A stretch of 64,000 nt of DNA from Sphingobium baderi (GTDB lineage: Bacteria > Pseudomonadota > Alphaproteobacteria > Sphingomonadales > Sphingomonadaceae): positions 2,250,501 to 2,314,500 of the forward strand of contig NZ_CP013264.1 in the NCBI RefSeq assembly GCF_001456115.1, read 5' to 3'. The notes below the pieces were generated by a model, which was not told where the DNA came from, ran no database searches, and saw only the letters and a program-made list of their open reading frames with translations. A program made the translations under genes and the position numbers. Positions 9,592 through 19,296 of the stretch are shown piece by piece (the stretch's first letter is position 1; each line of letters starts with the position of its first letter).

Positions 9592-10389
9592 TTATTCGGC
9601 CGCAGCCATCATTGCCTCGAAATCGGCCACATAGGGTTGATGGGCGGACAACCCGCCATCGACGTGGAGCACCGTGCCGGTGACATAGGCGGCATCGTCC
9701 GACGCCAGATAGGCTACAGCCGCAGCGATATCATCGGGTTCCCCCACGCGTGGCGACAGGATCTGCTTCATGAACGGCGACAGGTCGGTCTGGCCGGAAT
9801 TGGCGAATGCCTGGGTTAAGATCAGTCCGGGCGCGATTGCATTGCATCTTATGTTGTCCCGCGCATGCTGCGTGGCGATGTAACGGGTCATGCTGACGAT
9901 AGCGCCCTTGGACGAACCATAAGCGACGCGGGCGATGTCTCCTACGAATGCCGATCCCGACGACGTGTTGATGATCGATCCACCGCCGCCCCGCACCATG
10001 TGCGGAATGGCAAAGCGGCATGCGAGAAAATAGGCGTCGAGATTGATGCGGAAAGTGGTCCGCCACAGGTCCAGCGGTATATCGGTCACCCGCGTGTCAT
10101 GGGCGAGGTCGGCGCCAACATAGGCGGCGTTGTTGTGCAATATGTCGAGCCTGCCGAAACGTGAGATTGCAAAGTCCACCAGCGCCTCGATCGATGCTTC
10201 ATCCTGCGCGTCGAACCTTCTGGCCGCGGCTGCATCGCCGATCTGCGACGCCACCGCAGCGGCGGCTTCCTGGGCTATGTCTGCGACTACGACCCTTGCG
10301 CCTTCGCGTGCCAGTCGATGGGCCGTCGCAGACCCGATACCGCCGGCCCCGCCCGTGACGATAGCGACTTTTTCTTCCAGCCTGTTCAT
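9592..10389 (-). CDS. SDR family NAD(P)-dependent oxidoreductase
   Basis: A 265-residue classical short-chain dehydrogenase/reductase. It has the TGGAGGIG cofactor motif near the N-terminus, HNNAA, and the catalytic Ser-Tyr-Lys set (NTSSGS...VAYGSSKGA). Its tail HVDGGLSAHQPYVADF closely resembles the tails of the other SDRs in this cluster. The start at 10389 (MNRLEEK) is chosen because GGGAG precedes it and the Rossmann strand begins at once; a longer in-frame start adds a non-conserved extension. It converges on the KstD-like gene and likely oxidises or reduces a hydroxyl/keto group of the pathway. Confidence 0.88.
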   Translation of the reverse strand: MNRLEEKVAIVTGGAGGIGSATAHRLAREGARVVVADIAQEAAAAVASQIGDAAAARRFDAQDEASIEALVDFAISRFGRLDILHNNAAYVGADLAHDTRVTDIPLDLWRTTFRINLDAYFLACRFAIPHMVRGGGGSIINTSSGSAFVGDIARVAYGSSKGAIVSMTRYIATQHARDNIRCNAIAPGLILTQAFANSGQTDLSPFMKQILSPRVGEPDDIAAAVAYLASDDAAYVTGTVLHVDGGLSAHQPYVADFEAMMAAAE

Positions 10390-10804
10390 CCCAAACTCCC
10401 ATATGTTCTTCACATAACCATGCGGCGCGAAGAACAATGGGGTCGATAGTCGTGGCGCAAACGCGCATCAGATCATACTTTCGCCGCATCGAAATCCTGA
10501 CGGACCGCAACGCCTCATCCTTCCGGTCGAGCCAGGCGATCCGGCGGCGAAAGGGCGCGCGCGGGCATGAATCGGGCGTAGTTGAGTGCGGCTGGAGAAA
10601 TCTCGCGGCTGAAATCGCGTTACCTGCGTTTCGTTCCGGTCATCCTGTATTGGCAGATGCAATCGGGACAATGGCCCTCGAAGTTGGAACCATCCGGCTC
10701 GCATGTAGCTTCGAACTGGGGCCGGTCGACATTCAGATGACGGAGCGAGCCGAAGGCTAGCGTTAGTTGACCGGCCCTAACAATGTCAGTGAAGCAAGGC
10801 GCTT
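10390..10804. other. Intergenic gap without supported gene
   Basis: About 415 bp between two minus-strand genes. Short open frames exist on both strands, but none has a convincing ribosome binding site or a recognisable protein family. I see no repeat or RNA gene in it. Confidence 0.5.
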
Positions 10805-11968
10805 TTATTGGAGCGTATCGAGCATTGCGCGCGAATAGGGCATTGTGGCTTCCCCTTTGGCGACCTTTTTCGGCCATTCCCAGTCGGCAATCAGCGCACG
10901 GCCAAGCGCGATCATGTCGAATTCCCCGCGCTCGATCCGCGTGGCCACGTCGTAGAAATTATTCTCGACTGCGGCGCCGCCCGTCTCGAAGGAGGCGAAC
11001 AGGTTTTCCGACAGGCCCACGCCGCCGACCGCCATGGAAGGCTTCCCGCTCAATTTCTTGGCCCAGGCGGCTAGCGGCAGGTCCGATCCTGTGAAGGCCG
11101 GCGCGCTGAAATAGAGCGTGCTGGCATCGAACATATCTACGCCAGCTTCCGCCAGCGCGCGCAGCAGCACGCCGAGTTCGTCGGGAGTTTCGGCAATCCG
11201 CGCATTGAAATCCTGCTGCTTCCATTGGCCGAACCGGAAAAGGATCGGCATGTCCTCTCCCACCGCCTCGCGCACCGCGCGCACGATTTCCGCGCCGAAG
11301 GTCGCGCGCGCGGCCATGTCGCCGCCATAGCGGTCGGTGCGGCGGTTGGTCTCCGACCAGAAGAAGCTGTCGATCAGATAGCCGCTGGCGCCATGGATCG
11401 CGATGCCATCAAACCCGACGTCTCTTGCGTTCCTGGCGCTTCGCGCGAAACCATGGACGACGTCGGCGATCTCTTCCTCGGTCATGGGGCGGGTGGGCTC
11501 GATCACGCGGGCGATATAGTCGCGCGTCACTGTCGAGAAGCCGCCGTCTGGACCCCAAAGTCCTGAAGGCCGGAGCGACGGCGCATCGGGATAGGGGCCG
11601 GTGCCATCGATACGGAAAACGCCCTGATGCCAGAGTTGCGGAAAGATCTTGCCGCCCGCCTTATGGACCGCATCTGTGACTTTGCGCCACCCATCGAGAG
11701 CAGCTTCTCCATGGAGCAGCGGAATATGAGTTTCGGTCCCGCTACCCGCGCCGATCGCGGCAGGCTGGTCGACGCCGATGCCTTCCGTGACGATTAGTCC
11801 CGTGCCCCCCTCCGCGCGCTTGCGGTAATATTCAACGACCGCCGCGTCAGGGGCATTGGCTGGTGAAAAACTGCGCGTCATCGGCGCCATGGCCAAACGA
11901 TTGGACAGGGTGAGCCCGCGCAGGGTCATCGGGCGGAACAGCGGTGCGAGCATCGGGTCGGAACTCAT
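10805..11968 (-). CDS. NADH:flavin oxidoreductase / Old Yellow Enzyme (single domain)
   Basis: An FMN-dependent ene-reductase of about 387 residues. It has the OYE barrel start (LFRPMTLRGLTLSNRLAMAPMTR), FPQLWHQG, the substrate-binding segment GIAIHGASGYLIDSFFW and the NRRTDRYGG motif. It would reduce activated alkenes of enones in the cytoplasm. Two in-frame ATGs are close together; the one at 11968 sits better behind GAGG. It is divergent from a tetR gene with a 17-bp palindrome between them, so the TetR protein probably controls this gene. Confidence 0.88.
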   Translation of the reverse strand: MSSDPMLAPLFRPMTLRGLTLSNRLAMAPMTRSFSPANAPDAAVVEYYRKRAEGGTGLIVTEGIGVDQPAAIGAGSGTETHIPLLHGEAALDGWRKVTDAVHKAGGKIFPQLWHQGVFRIDGTGPYPDAPSLRPSGLWGPDGGFSTVTRDYIARVIEPTRPMTEEEIADVVHGFARSARNARDVGFDGIAIHGASGYLIDSFFWSETNRRTDRYGGDMAARATFGAEIVRAVREAVGEDMPILFRFGQWKQQDFNARIAETPDELGVLLRALAEAGVDMFDASTLYFSAPAFTGSDLPLAAWAKKLSGKPSMAVGGVGLSENLFASFETGGAAVENNFYDVATRIERGEFDMIALGRALIADWEWPKKVAKGEATMPYSRAMLDTLQ

Positions 11969-11992
11969 GGACATCCTCGATTTGTCATATTA

Positions 11993-12009
11993 ACATACAG
12001 ACTGTATGT
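11993..12009. promoter_or_regulatory. TetR-type operator between OYE and tetR genes
   Basis: ACATACAG-A-CTGTATGT is a perfect 17-bp palindrome 25 bp upstream of the OYE start and about 77 bp upstream of the divergent tetR start. Extra TATG/TGTA repeats continue to the right. This is the classical place and size for a TetR operator acting on both genes. Confidence 0.65.
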
Positions 12010-12085
12010 ATGTATTTCACGATGATCAAGCCGCTTTCGCAGGCGAATGGATGACAGGTAGGCAAAAAACAGGCAGACGCGCGAG

Positions 12086-12682
12086 ATGAGCACACGCACC
12101 CGTCCGCAGATGACGTTTGAGACCCGCGCGTCGTTAATCGCTATGGCGCGCGATGCGTTTGGCCGCCATGGCTTCTCCGGCGTGCCGTTGGAGGATCTCT
12201 GCGCGGCGGCGGGTCTGACGCGTGGCGCTCTCTACCATCATTTCGGCAGCAAGCTCGGCCTGTTCGAGGCGGTCGTGGCTGAGATGGACGATGCGCTCGA
12301 TGAAGCCGTCGAGCGCGCGACCGAGGAAGCTGGAGGGGGGTGGCCGGGCTTTCGCGCCGGTTGCCGCGCTTATCTTCAGGCAATGGTTGCGCCCGATATC
12401 CAGCGGATCGTCCTGAACGATGCACCGGCCGTCATCCCGAACTTTGCAGGGCGCCCTCGCATGCGGCTTTGCACGGCACAGATGGTCGATGTTCTGGAGG
12501 GGCTCATGGGCGAAGGGGCCATCCGGCGCACGGATGCAGCCGCCCTTGCCAATGTCATTGCCGGTGCCGTCGCCAATGCCGCCGCATGGGCGGCCAGTCG
12601 CCAGGATCCTGCGGCAGCCTTCGCGGCGGCGGGAGACACCATCGGTCTGCTTCTGGATGGCCTTGAGATAGCGGAGGTATAG
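12086..12682 (+). CDS. TetR/AcrR family transcriptional regulator
   Basis: A 198-residue repressor. Its N-terminal TetR helix-turn-helix spans about residues 10-58 (ARDAFGRHGFSGVPLEDLCAAAGLTRGALYHHFGSKLGLFEAV), and the C-terminal ligand-binding domain is alpha-helical and Ala-rich. It is divergent from the OYE gene and next to a 17-bp palindrome. It likely represses that gene, and perhaps the SDR genes downstream, until a pathway compound binds. The inducer cannot be predicted. Confidence 0.9.
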   Translation: MSTRTRPQMTFETRASLIAMARDAFGRHGFSGVPLEDLCAAAGLTRGALYHHFGSKLGLFEAVVAEMDDALDEAVERATEEAGGGWPGFRAGCRAYLQAMVAPDIQRIVLNDAPAVIPNFAGRPRMRLCTAQMVDVLEGLMGEGAIRRTDAAALANVIAGAVANAAAWAASRQDPAAAFAAAGDTIGLLLDGLEIAEV

Positions 12683-12888
12683 AAGGATTTCGTTTGACGG
12701 GAAGCTGGCGGAAACGGGTCACTGTGGCGCTGATGAAGCCTCGCCGAAGGCCGTCCTTGCTCCGACCTCCTGACCTTTAATCCTGTCCTGACCGAGCGGT
12801 GAATTATAATGTTCGCGTACAAAACCGGTCTGCACCTAGAAACCGGGTCAGGAGAACCGAATAAGGTCTCAATTGCAGGAGAGCATCG

Positions 12889-13695
12889 TTGAAACGGCTT
12901 GGGAATAAAATCGCCTTCATCACCGGCGGCGCAGGCGGCATAGGCATGGCGTGCGCTGAACGCTTCATCGCGGAAGGCGCCAAAGTCATTGTTGCCGACC
13001 TGTTCGGGGATGCAGCGAGGAAGGCTGCGGATCGGCTTGGTCCGGAAGCGCTCGGCCTCGGCGTCGATATTGGCGATGAAGCCTCGGTTCGGGAAGGCAT
13101 GGCGGCGGCGATCAGGCATTTCGGCCGGATCGACATCCTGTTCAACAATGCCGCGCTGACCAACCCGGCGTCGATGAACCTCGACACCGATGTCGTCAAT
13201 GTCCCCATGGACATCTGGAACAATACGCTTCACGTCAACCTGACCGGTACGATGTTGTGTTGCCGTCACGCAATTCCACACATGGCGGAAAATGGTGGCG
13301 GAACCATCCTGAACACGGCTTCGGGCGCGGGACTTGCCGCCGACGTCACCCGCGTCGCCTATGGTGTTTCGAAGGCCGGGATGATCGCGCTCACCAAATA
13401 TGTCGCCACGCATCACGGCCACCAGGGCATTCGCGCCAATGCAATCTGCCCCGGTCCGGTTATCACCCCGCTCTCACTGGATATTGGCGGCGACATGATG
13501 CCGCTGGTCAAGCGGCAGACGCCCCTCGGCAAGCTGGGAGCGCCCAAAGATATCGCGGCATTGGCGACTTTTCTGGTTGCCGACGAATCCGAATATATCA
13601 ACGGCGAAATCATCACCATCGACGGCGGCACGATGGCGCATCACGCCCATGTCCCGGACATGCAGGACTATCTCAAATCCAAAGCGGCTACCTGA
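12889..13695 (+). CDS. SDR family NAD(P)-dependent oxidoreductase (TTG start)
   Basis: A 268-residue classical SDR with TGGAGGIG, FNNAA and a catalytic Ser-Tyr-Lys set (NTASGA...VAYGVSKAG). It reads from a TTG at 12889 behind AGGAGAG. No ATG lies near, and the Rossmann strand begins at residue 7, so TTG is the likely start. The tail (TIDGGTMAHHAHVPDM) matches the tail pattern of the sister SDRs. The 206-bp gap before it contains no supported gene. The role is a dehydrogenase step in the catabolic cluster, substrate unknown. Confidence 0.85.
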   Translation: MKRLGNKIAFITGGAGGIGMACAERFIAEGAKVIVADLFGDAARKAADRLGPEALGLGVDIGDEASVREGMAAAIRHFGRIDILFNNAALTNPASMNLDTDVVNVPMDIWNNTLHVNLTGTMLCCRHAIPHMAENGGGTILNTASGAGLAADVTRVAYGVSKAGMIALTKYVATHHGHQGIRANAICPGPVITPLSLDIGGDMMPLVKRQTPLGKLGAPKDIAALATFLVADESEYINGEIITIDGGTMAHHAHVPDMQDYLKSKAAT

Positions 13696-13815
13696 TTATT
13701 GACGCCGTGCGCGAGCGCGGAATTAAGAAGGGAATGGCCGGGGATAATCCAGCACGCGCGTTCTGGCCTGAATATGCAGATTGCCTTGAGACAGATGACC
13801 GGAGAAGGAGTGAAC

Positions 13816-14649
13816 ATGCTCAGACTGAAAAATCGCGTGGGAATCGTAACCGGCTCGGGCAAGGATATCGGGGAAGCCACAGCGCGGCGTTTGGCGTCGG
13901 AGGGGGCGACGGTGATACTCGCGGATATCGCTTTCGAAGCGGCCAGCAATGTCGCTGCGTCGATTGTCGCGAACGGAGGGCAGGCGTCGGCCATTGCGCT
14001 CGACCTGGCGGAAGAAGATAGCATCCGGGCTCTTTATAAAGAGGTTGCCGCGCGTCACGGTCAGCTGGATTTTGTCCATAATAATGCGGCAGATACTCGC
14101 GTTGAGCAGATGGCGGGCGATATGGATCTGGCCAATATGGATGCCGCCATCTGGGACCGGGCATTCGACGTCAATACGCGGGGAACCATGCTTATGATCA
14201 AGCATGCCCTGCCAGCGATGCTCGCCAAGAAGCAAGGCTCGATTGTCAATACCAGTTCCGGCGCAGCCCTTCGGGGCGACTTTTACGGGCCAGCCTATGC
14301 AGCGTCCAAATCGGCGATCAATTGCCTCACTGTTTATGCTGCAACGCAATATGGCAAGCAGGGGATACGCTGCAACGTGGTTTCTCCCGGCATGATCTTG
14401 ACCCATGGCGCGCAGCAGACGGTGCCGCCGGCGCAATTGAAGCGGATACAGACCCACAAGCTGACGCCCTATCTGGGAGAACCGGACGACATCGCCGCTG
14501 CCGTCGCGTGGCTGGTGTCCGACGATGCACGTTTTGTGACGGGCCAGATCATTCAGGTCGATGGCGGCATCACGGCCCATATGCCATATTTCGCTGAAAA
14601 TAGTGCGGCTTTCGACGCAGATCCTACCGCTCGGCCGGATGAGCTATAG
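13816..14649 (+). CDS. SDR family NAD(P)-dependent oxidoreductase
   Basis: A 277-residue classical SDR with TGSGKDIG as the cofactor motif, HNNAAD, and catalytic Ser...Tyr-Ala-Ala-Ser-Lys (NTSSGA...PAYAASKSA). The start at 13816 follows a strong GGAGAAGGAG. A longer in-frame start would add about 39 non-conserved residues. It shares long stretches with the SDR at 15477-16298, for example NTRGTMLMIKHA and the VDGGI-x2-H-x-PY tail, which shows a local duplication. It is followed closely by a SnoaL-like gene. Confidence 0.88.
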   Translation: MLRLKNRVGIVTGSGKDIGEATARRLASEGATVILADIAFEAASNVAASIVANGGQASAIALDLAEEDSIRALYKEVAARHGQLDFVHNNAADTRVEQMAGDMDLANMDAAIWDRAFDVNTRGTMLMIKHALPAMLAKKQGSIVNTSSGAALRGDFYGPAYAASKSAINCLTVYAATQYGKQGIRCNVVSPGMILTHGAQQTVPPAQLKRIQTHKLTPYLGEPDDIAAAVAWLVSDDARFVTGQIIQVDGGITAHMPYFAENSAAFDADPTARPDEL

Positions 14650-14701
14650 GTTTCGTTGAAATCGGAAGCAGAGGAAATCTGGTGCAGCGAAGGGATTGGC
14701 G

Positions 14702-15244
14702 ATGGACTATCTAGCCCAGGTGAAAGAACGTTGCCTCGCTGAACGCACTGTCGCGACGAGGGAGCGTTACGACAAGTTCATCCACGATGCGATCGATCCC
14801 TGGCATAAACATATGCTGACCGTTTTGCGGGATCATTGGTGGTCGGAAATTATCGGCGATGTCGATGCGACCATGGCAACTCTCGTCAAAGATCCCGTCT
14901 ATCAGTTCCATGGCGGATCTCTGCATACGGCGGTTGTCAACACAACCGAAGCGGCAAGGGAGATGTACGCGTCACTTTATGACGCGGGCTATTATCCGGG
15001 AGGCGTATTGGAAAATATGCGTATCGCCTGCGCGGATTGGGGCGTCGTCATCGAATCCGATCTTACCAGCGTGCTTCCCGGCGCGGCTTTCAATTTGCCG
15101 AATATGCGAATTGATCCGGCCTTGCCCTATCAAAGCACTTCTCAAGCCGTGCAGTCGCAACCATTTGACCGGGAGACCGGGCTTATGAAGGGCGAGATCG
15201 TATATTTGGGCGATATCACAGAAATTTTCATAGCGCGCCGCTGA
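14702..15244 (+). CDS. SnoaL/NTF2-like fold protein
   Basis: A 180-residue protein with the look of the SnoaL-like polyketide-cyclase/ketosteroid-isomerase superfamily. A helical N-terminus leads into a W-rich segment (HWWSEIIGDVDATMATLVKDPVYQFHGG) followed by curved-sheet strands. Family members act as isomerases, cyclases, dehydratases or non-catalytic binding proteins, so no reaction is assigned. The ATG at 14702 is preferred to an in-frame TTG six bases upstream, because AGGGA has proper spacing to it. It sits between two closely related SDR genes. Confidence 0.65.
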   Translation: MDYLAQVKERCLAERTVATRERYDKFIHDAIDPWHKHMLTVLRDHWWSEIIGDVDATMATLVKDPVYQFHGGSLHTAVVNTTEAAREMYASLYDAGYYPGGVLENMRIACADWGVVIESDLTSVLPGAAFNLPNMRIDPALPYQSTSQAVQSQPFDRETGLMKGEIVYLGDITEIFIARR

Positions 15245-15476
15245 CAAAGCCGATCGGCGGACCGATGCTCCGGACCATGAGCCGATCTGTCATGAACCGG
15301 CTGGCCGTCCAGCTTGAAAGGTCCGCCGACGCCGTGGGGATTCATGGCGAATTTGCCATAAGCTCAAAGATTTCGCGGCCTAAACCAGAGTCTAATTATT
15401 TATCGTGCATCGAAATGACCGGCATGCGAAGCGGGGTGGAAATATCGTCTCGACATGATGGATGGAGCGGAGAAAT

Positions 15477-16298
15477 ATGGGTCAATTGACAGGCAAGGTT
15501 GCGATCGTAACGGGATCGGGCGCGAATATCGGCGAAGCATGCGCGCGGGCGCTGGCTGAAGCGGGCGCTTCGGTCGTGCTTGCCGATATCAATATCGCCG
15601 GTGCCGAGCGCGTGGCCGGGGAGATCGCCTCTGCCGGCGGCGCAGCGTTCGCACAGCCCCTTGACCTTGCCGAAGAGGACAGCATTCAGGCGGTCATCGA
15701 CGCCACCATGGCCCGTTTCGGAAAGATTGACGTGTTGCACAACAATGCTGCCGACACGCGCCTGGAACAGATGGGCGCCGACATGCGGCTCGACCAGATG
15801 GACGCGGCGGTCTGGGACCAGGCGTTCAAGATCAACACGCGCGGCACCATGCTGATGATCAAGCATGCCGCGCCGCACATGATCGCGGGCGGTGGCGGAT
15901 CGATCATCAACACGTCAACCGGCGTGGCGTTGACGGGAGACATCTTCAATCCCGCTTATTCATCGTCGAAAGCGGCGGTGAACGCCCTGACGAAGAACAC
16001 GGCGGTTCAGTTCGGCCGCTACAATATCCGCTGCAACGCCATCACGCCGGGCCTGGTCCTCTCTCCGCTGGCCCGTGAGATGATGGGAGAAGCCCAGATC
16101 GACACGATACAGCGCCATGTGCTGCTGCCGCGCTTCAGCCGGCCTGAGGATATTGCGGGCGCGGTGGTGTTCTTCGCTTCCGACGCATCGAACTTCATCA
16201 CCGGCCAGATCCTTTCCGTCGACGGCGGCATCGTGCATCATACGCCCTATGTGGCTGACATGCTGGCCGCCATGGCCGCCGCCGAGCCCGCGAACTGA
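15477..16298 (+). CDS. SDR family NAD(P)-dependent oxidoreductase
   Basis: A 273-residue classical SDR with TGSGANIG, HNNAADTRLEQM, and the catalytic set NTSTGV...PAYSSSKAA. It ends in SVDGGIVHHTPYVADM. The start at 15477 follows GGAG at good spacing. It is the closest relative of the SDR at 13816-14649, and its tail resembles the 34-residue SDR fragment at 22558-22662. It lies upstream of an LLM-class flavin oxidoreductase. Confidence 0.88.
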   Translation: MGQLTGKVAIVTGSGANIGEACARALAEAGASVVLADINIAGAERVAGEIASAGGAAFAQPLDLAEEDSIQAVIDATMARFGKIDVLHNNAADTRLEQMGADMRLDQMDAAVWDQAFKINTRGTMLMIKHAAPHMIAGGGGSIINTSTGVALTGDIFNPAYSSSKAAVNALTKNTAVQFGRYNIRCNAITPGLVLSPLAREMMGEAQIDTIQRHVLLPRFSRPEDIAGAVVFFASDASNFITGQILSVDGGIVHHTPYVADMLAAMAAAEPAN

Positions 16299-16367
16299 CA
16301 GAGCGCGTCGCGCTCCCAACGGGTGCCCGCCCGCCTCCCTGACAGATACGAGAACGCCGAGGGACAT

Positions 16368-17408
16368 ATGCCAGCTACCAATGCCGCGGGCGGCGAACGC
16401 AAATATTGGGGCGTTATTCCCATGATGCCAGCGCCGATGCTCAGCGATATGACGAAACGCATGGAGGACATCGGCTTCGAAGGCGCGACTGCGTTGCAGA
16501 TTTATGGGCCGCCATGGCCGAGTCTGTCGGTTGCGGCGGCGGCGACATCACGCTTGAAGGTAGCCACGGGCGTCGCGGTAGCGGCTTCCCGGAGCCCCTT
16601 TGAAACGGCGATGATTGCAATGGACATGGATCGCATCAGCCAGGGCCGCTTCATCCTGGGGCTGGGCACGGGCGTTTCGTCCGTCAACGTCGGTTCTTAC
16701 GGTGTGCCGGATTACAAGCTGATAACCCACATGCGCGATACGGTGGCCGCTGTCAGGCATGTCATCGGCAATGCTCACAAGGGCCTGTCGCCGTATCGGG
16801 GCGCATATTATAGTGCTGATTTTCAGGAACTGATGCTGACGGCGCCGCCCGTGCGGGAAAATCTTCCGATATGGGTTGCGGCGCTGCGTGAGCGTCTGAC
16901 GGACACTGCCTTGGAAATCGCGGACGGGTTGATCGTCCACTCTCTCTGGTCGGTGGACTATACCGTCGAGCAAGGCCCGCGCATTGCCGCCAAACTCGCA
17001 GAATTTGGCCGGGAACGCTCCGCTGTCGAAATCAATGCATGGCCTTGGGTCGCCGTGAACGACGACAAGCAAGCAGCGGTCGATGATGCGCGCCCGACAG
17101 TTGCCGGTTATGCGGGCATCAAGGAATATGAACCCTTCTTCGCAGCGCGTGGATTCCTGAAGGAAGCAAAGCTGTGCCAGCAGGGCGATCAGAGTAATTC
17201 GCTTGCCGTGATGCACCATGTCCCGGACGAAATGGTCAAGGCGTTCGTCGCGTGTGGCAGTGTGGATCAGGTGCTCGAACAACTGGAACCGTTCTGGTCG
17301 GTGGTTGATTCCCTCTGTCCGATGTCGCCATACCGCCATCTCAATATGGAAAAGCTCACATTCTATGGCGCGGGCCTGCATCGTCTTGTGGCGGCGGCCA
17401 AGCGTTGA
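16368..17408 (+). CDS. LLM class flavin-dependent oxidoreductase
   Basis: A 346-residue protein of the luciferase-like monooxygenase superfamily. It has an N-terminal TIM-barrel start (KYWGVIPMMPAPMLSDMTKRMEDIGFEGATALQIY), the TGVAVAASRSPFETA strand and FILGLGTG. It uses FMNH2 or F420 in monooxygenation or hydride transfer. ATG 16368 follows GAGGGA and starts about ten residues before the conserved barrel. An upstream in-frame GTG would run back toward the SDR gene and has no conserved sequence. It is in line with the SDR 70 bp upstream. Confidence 0.82.
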   Translation: MPATNAAGGERKYWGVIPMMPAPMLSDMTKRMEDIGFEGATALQIYGPPWPSLSVAAAATSRLKVATGVAVAASRSPFETAMIAMDMDRISQGRFILGLGTGVSSVNVGSYGVPDYKLITHMRDTVAAVRHVIGNAHKGLSPYRGAYYSADFQELMLTAPPVRENLPIWVAALRERLTDTALEIADGLIVHSLWSVDYTVEQGPRIAAKLAEFGRERSAVEINAWPWVAVNDDKQAAVDDARPTVAGYAGIKEYEPFFAARGFLKEAKLCQQGDQSNSLAVMHHVPDEMVKAFVACGSVDQVLEQLEPFWSVVDSLCPMSPYRHLNMEKLTFYGAGLHRLVAAAKR

Positions 17409-17551
17409 TCCAAGGATGAAGTGATAGATCAGGCAGCGTGCGCGATTCATTGATAAAGCGCGAAGTTTGATCGCTCAGGCGCATAAGCGTCAGCGGATAG
17501 TAAATTACCACAGGGGCGCCGACGCGCCATAGTCAGGACTAGGAGCGGAAG

Positions 17552-19216
17552 ATGCAGTGGGATGTCATCGTGGTCGGATCAGGAGCGGGGGGCTTGACGG
17601 CTGCGGTTCGCGCAGCCAAGGCGGGCCTGAAGGTGCTTGTCCTTGAAAAAGGGGAGCATTTTGGCGGCACGACTGCGGTGTCGGGCGGGGGTATCTGGAT
17701 TCCAGGCAGTCCCCAGGCCCAGGCCGAAGGTCTCGCGGATTCCCCTGCCATCGCACGCGACTACATCCTCAAAGTAATAGGCGAAAGCGCGCGCGCGGAG
17801 TTGATCGACGCTTATCTGGATAACGGCCCTGAAATGGTATCCTGGTTGGCGGCAAACAGCGAGGTCGTCTTTCTGATGTCGTTGCCCAGCAGCGACTGGT
17901 ATCCCGAGATACCCGGCGCCAGACATTATGGCCGCGTTCTCAGCCCCCGCGAATATGATGGAAAGAAGTTGGGGGCTTATTTCCCGCAGCTCCGTCCAGG
18001 CCGGGAAGAGTTCAACGCGCCGGGTGGCTTCATGATCGACATGTTCGACCTGCCCTATCTCGCGCAGATGCCCAAGCCGAAGGCACTCTGGCATTTTGGC
18101 AAGCTCGCCGCGCGGTTCGGCACGGACAAGCTTCGGGGATATAAGCGGGGCACGCGCCTGACGATGGGTAATGCGCTTGTGGCCGCGCTGCTGAAATCCG
18201 CGCTGGATGCGGGCGTGACATTGCGGAAGAGCGCCGCCGTCGAAGGGCTGTTGACCGAAGGGCGGCGCATTTCCGGCGTGCGGGTGTCGGCCAACGGCGG
18301 GACAGAGACGCATGAGGCGCGGTTCGGCGTCGTCTTGGCGTCCGGAGGGTTTTCGGCGAATGAGCAGCTGCGTAAAGCCTATATCCCCTATGCGGACCAA
18401 CATGTCTCGATCTTGCCTTACGAAAATGTCGGCGATGGCATGAACATGGGCCTGGAGGCGGGCGCCTCGCTTGATGGCGAGAACCTCATCAACGCCGTAT
18501 GGTCGGTGGTGTCGACCTTGCGGCGGGAGGATGGGTATCTTGCCCGCTACGCGCACCTGATGGACATGTCGAAGCCGGGCTGCATCGCCGTCAACGCAAA
18601 GGGTGAGCGGTTCGGCAACGAGGCATCGGTGCATTTCGTCGAGGCCATGCACGAGACGGGCTCAGTGCCCGCCTACATTATCAACGATGCTGCTGGCGTG
18701 AAGAAATATGGGCTGGGCATGGTCTATCCCGGCGCGCCGAACCTGAAGAAGCTGCTTCATGCCGGATATGTCATTGAAGGGGCCACGCTGAGCGAACTCG
18801 CTCACAAGATCGGGGTCGATCCCAATGGGCTTGAGGAGACCGTCGCACGCGTCAATCAAATGGCTGAGACGGGGAAGGATGCCGATTTCGGGAAGGGCGA
18901 TACCTTGATCGATCAGGAAATTGGCGATCCCAAACACTCACCAAATCCGTGTTTCGGTCCGCTGGGCAAGGGGCCCTATTATGCCGTGAAAATTTATCCT
19001 GGAGATGGCTCAACCACCGTGGGTCTGCGGATCGATAACCGGTGTCGCGTCACCGATGCGAATGGCGATCCGGTTGAAGGACTATATGCAGCCGGTCTGG
19101 ATGCCAATTCGATCTGGCGTGGCAAGTCGCCGGCGCATGGCTGCAATGTGGGTCCGGCCATGGTTTTGGGTTACATTGCGGGCAAGTCGCTTGCGGAAGC
19201 GGGTGCGGGTGCGTGA
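17552..19216 (+). CDS. FAD-dependent 3-ketosteroid-dehydrogenase-like flavoprotein
   Basis: A 554-residue second member of the KstD/fumarate-reductase flavoprotein family. It starts directly with the FAD motif DVIVVGSGAGGLTAAVRAAKAG, then EKGEHFGGTTAVSGGG. Its C-terminal FAD region is GLYAAGLDANSIWRGKSPAHGCNVGPAMVLGYIAG. The ATG follows AGGAGCGGAAG. It is clearly related to the gene at 7873-9570 but diverged, which suggests a different ring or substrate stage. The next gene is an LLM oxidoreductase, so an LLM-KstD-LLM order is seen here. Confidence 0.82.
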   Translation: MQWDVIVVGSGAGGLTAAVRAAKAGLKVLVLEKGEHFGGTTAVSGGGIWIPGSPQAQAEGLADSPAIARDYILKVIGESARAELIDAYLDNGPEMVSWLAANSEVVFLMSLPSSDWYPEIPGARHYGRVLSPREYDGKKLGAYFPQLRPGREEFNAPGGFMIDMFDLPYLAQMPKPKALWHFGKLAARFGTDKLRGYKRGTRLTMGNALVAALLKSALDAGVTLRKSAAVEGLLTEGRRISGVRVSANGGTETHEARFGVVLASGGFSANEQLRKAYIPYADQHVSILPYENVGDGMNMGLEAGASLDGENLINAVWSVVSTLRREDGYLARYAHLMDMSKPGCIAVNAKGERFGNEASVHFVEAMHETGSVPAYIINDAAGVKKYGLGMVYPGAPNLKKLLHAGYVIEGATLSELAHKIGVDPNGLEETVARVNQMAETGKDADFGKGDTLIDQEIGDPKHSPNPCFGPLGKGPYYAVKIYPGDGSTTVGLRIDNRCRVTDANGDPVEGLYAAGLDANSIWRGKSPAHGCNVGPAMVLGYIAGKSLAEAGAGA

Positions 19217-19296
19217 TGCGAAAGATCTGAGTTGGTCGATGCAGGCTATCCGCCGGTTTTGAACCGGACTTTCACGATTATAGCTAGGCGAAGAAC

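Noticed and set aside
10437..10877. Small open frames between the SDR and OYE genes
   Set aside because: No ribosome sites, no family, and overlapping frames on both strands with similar length.
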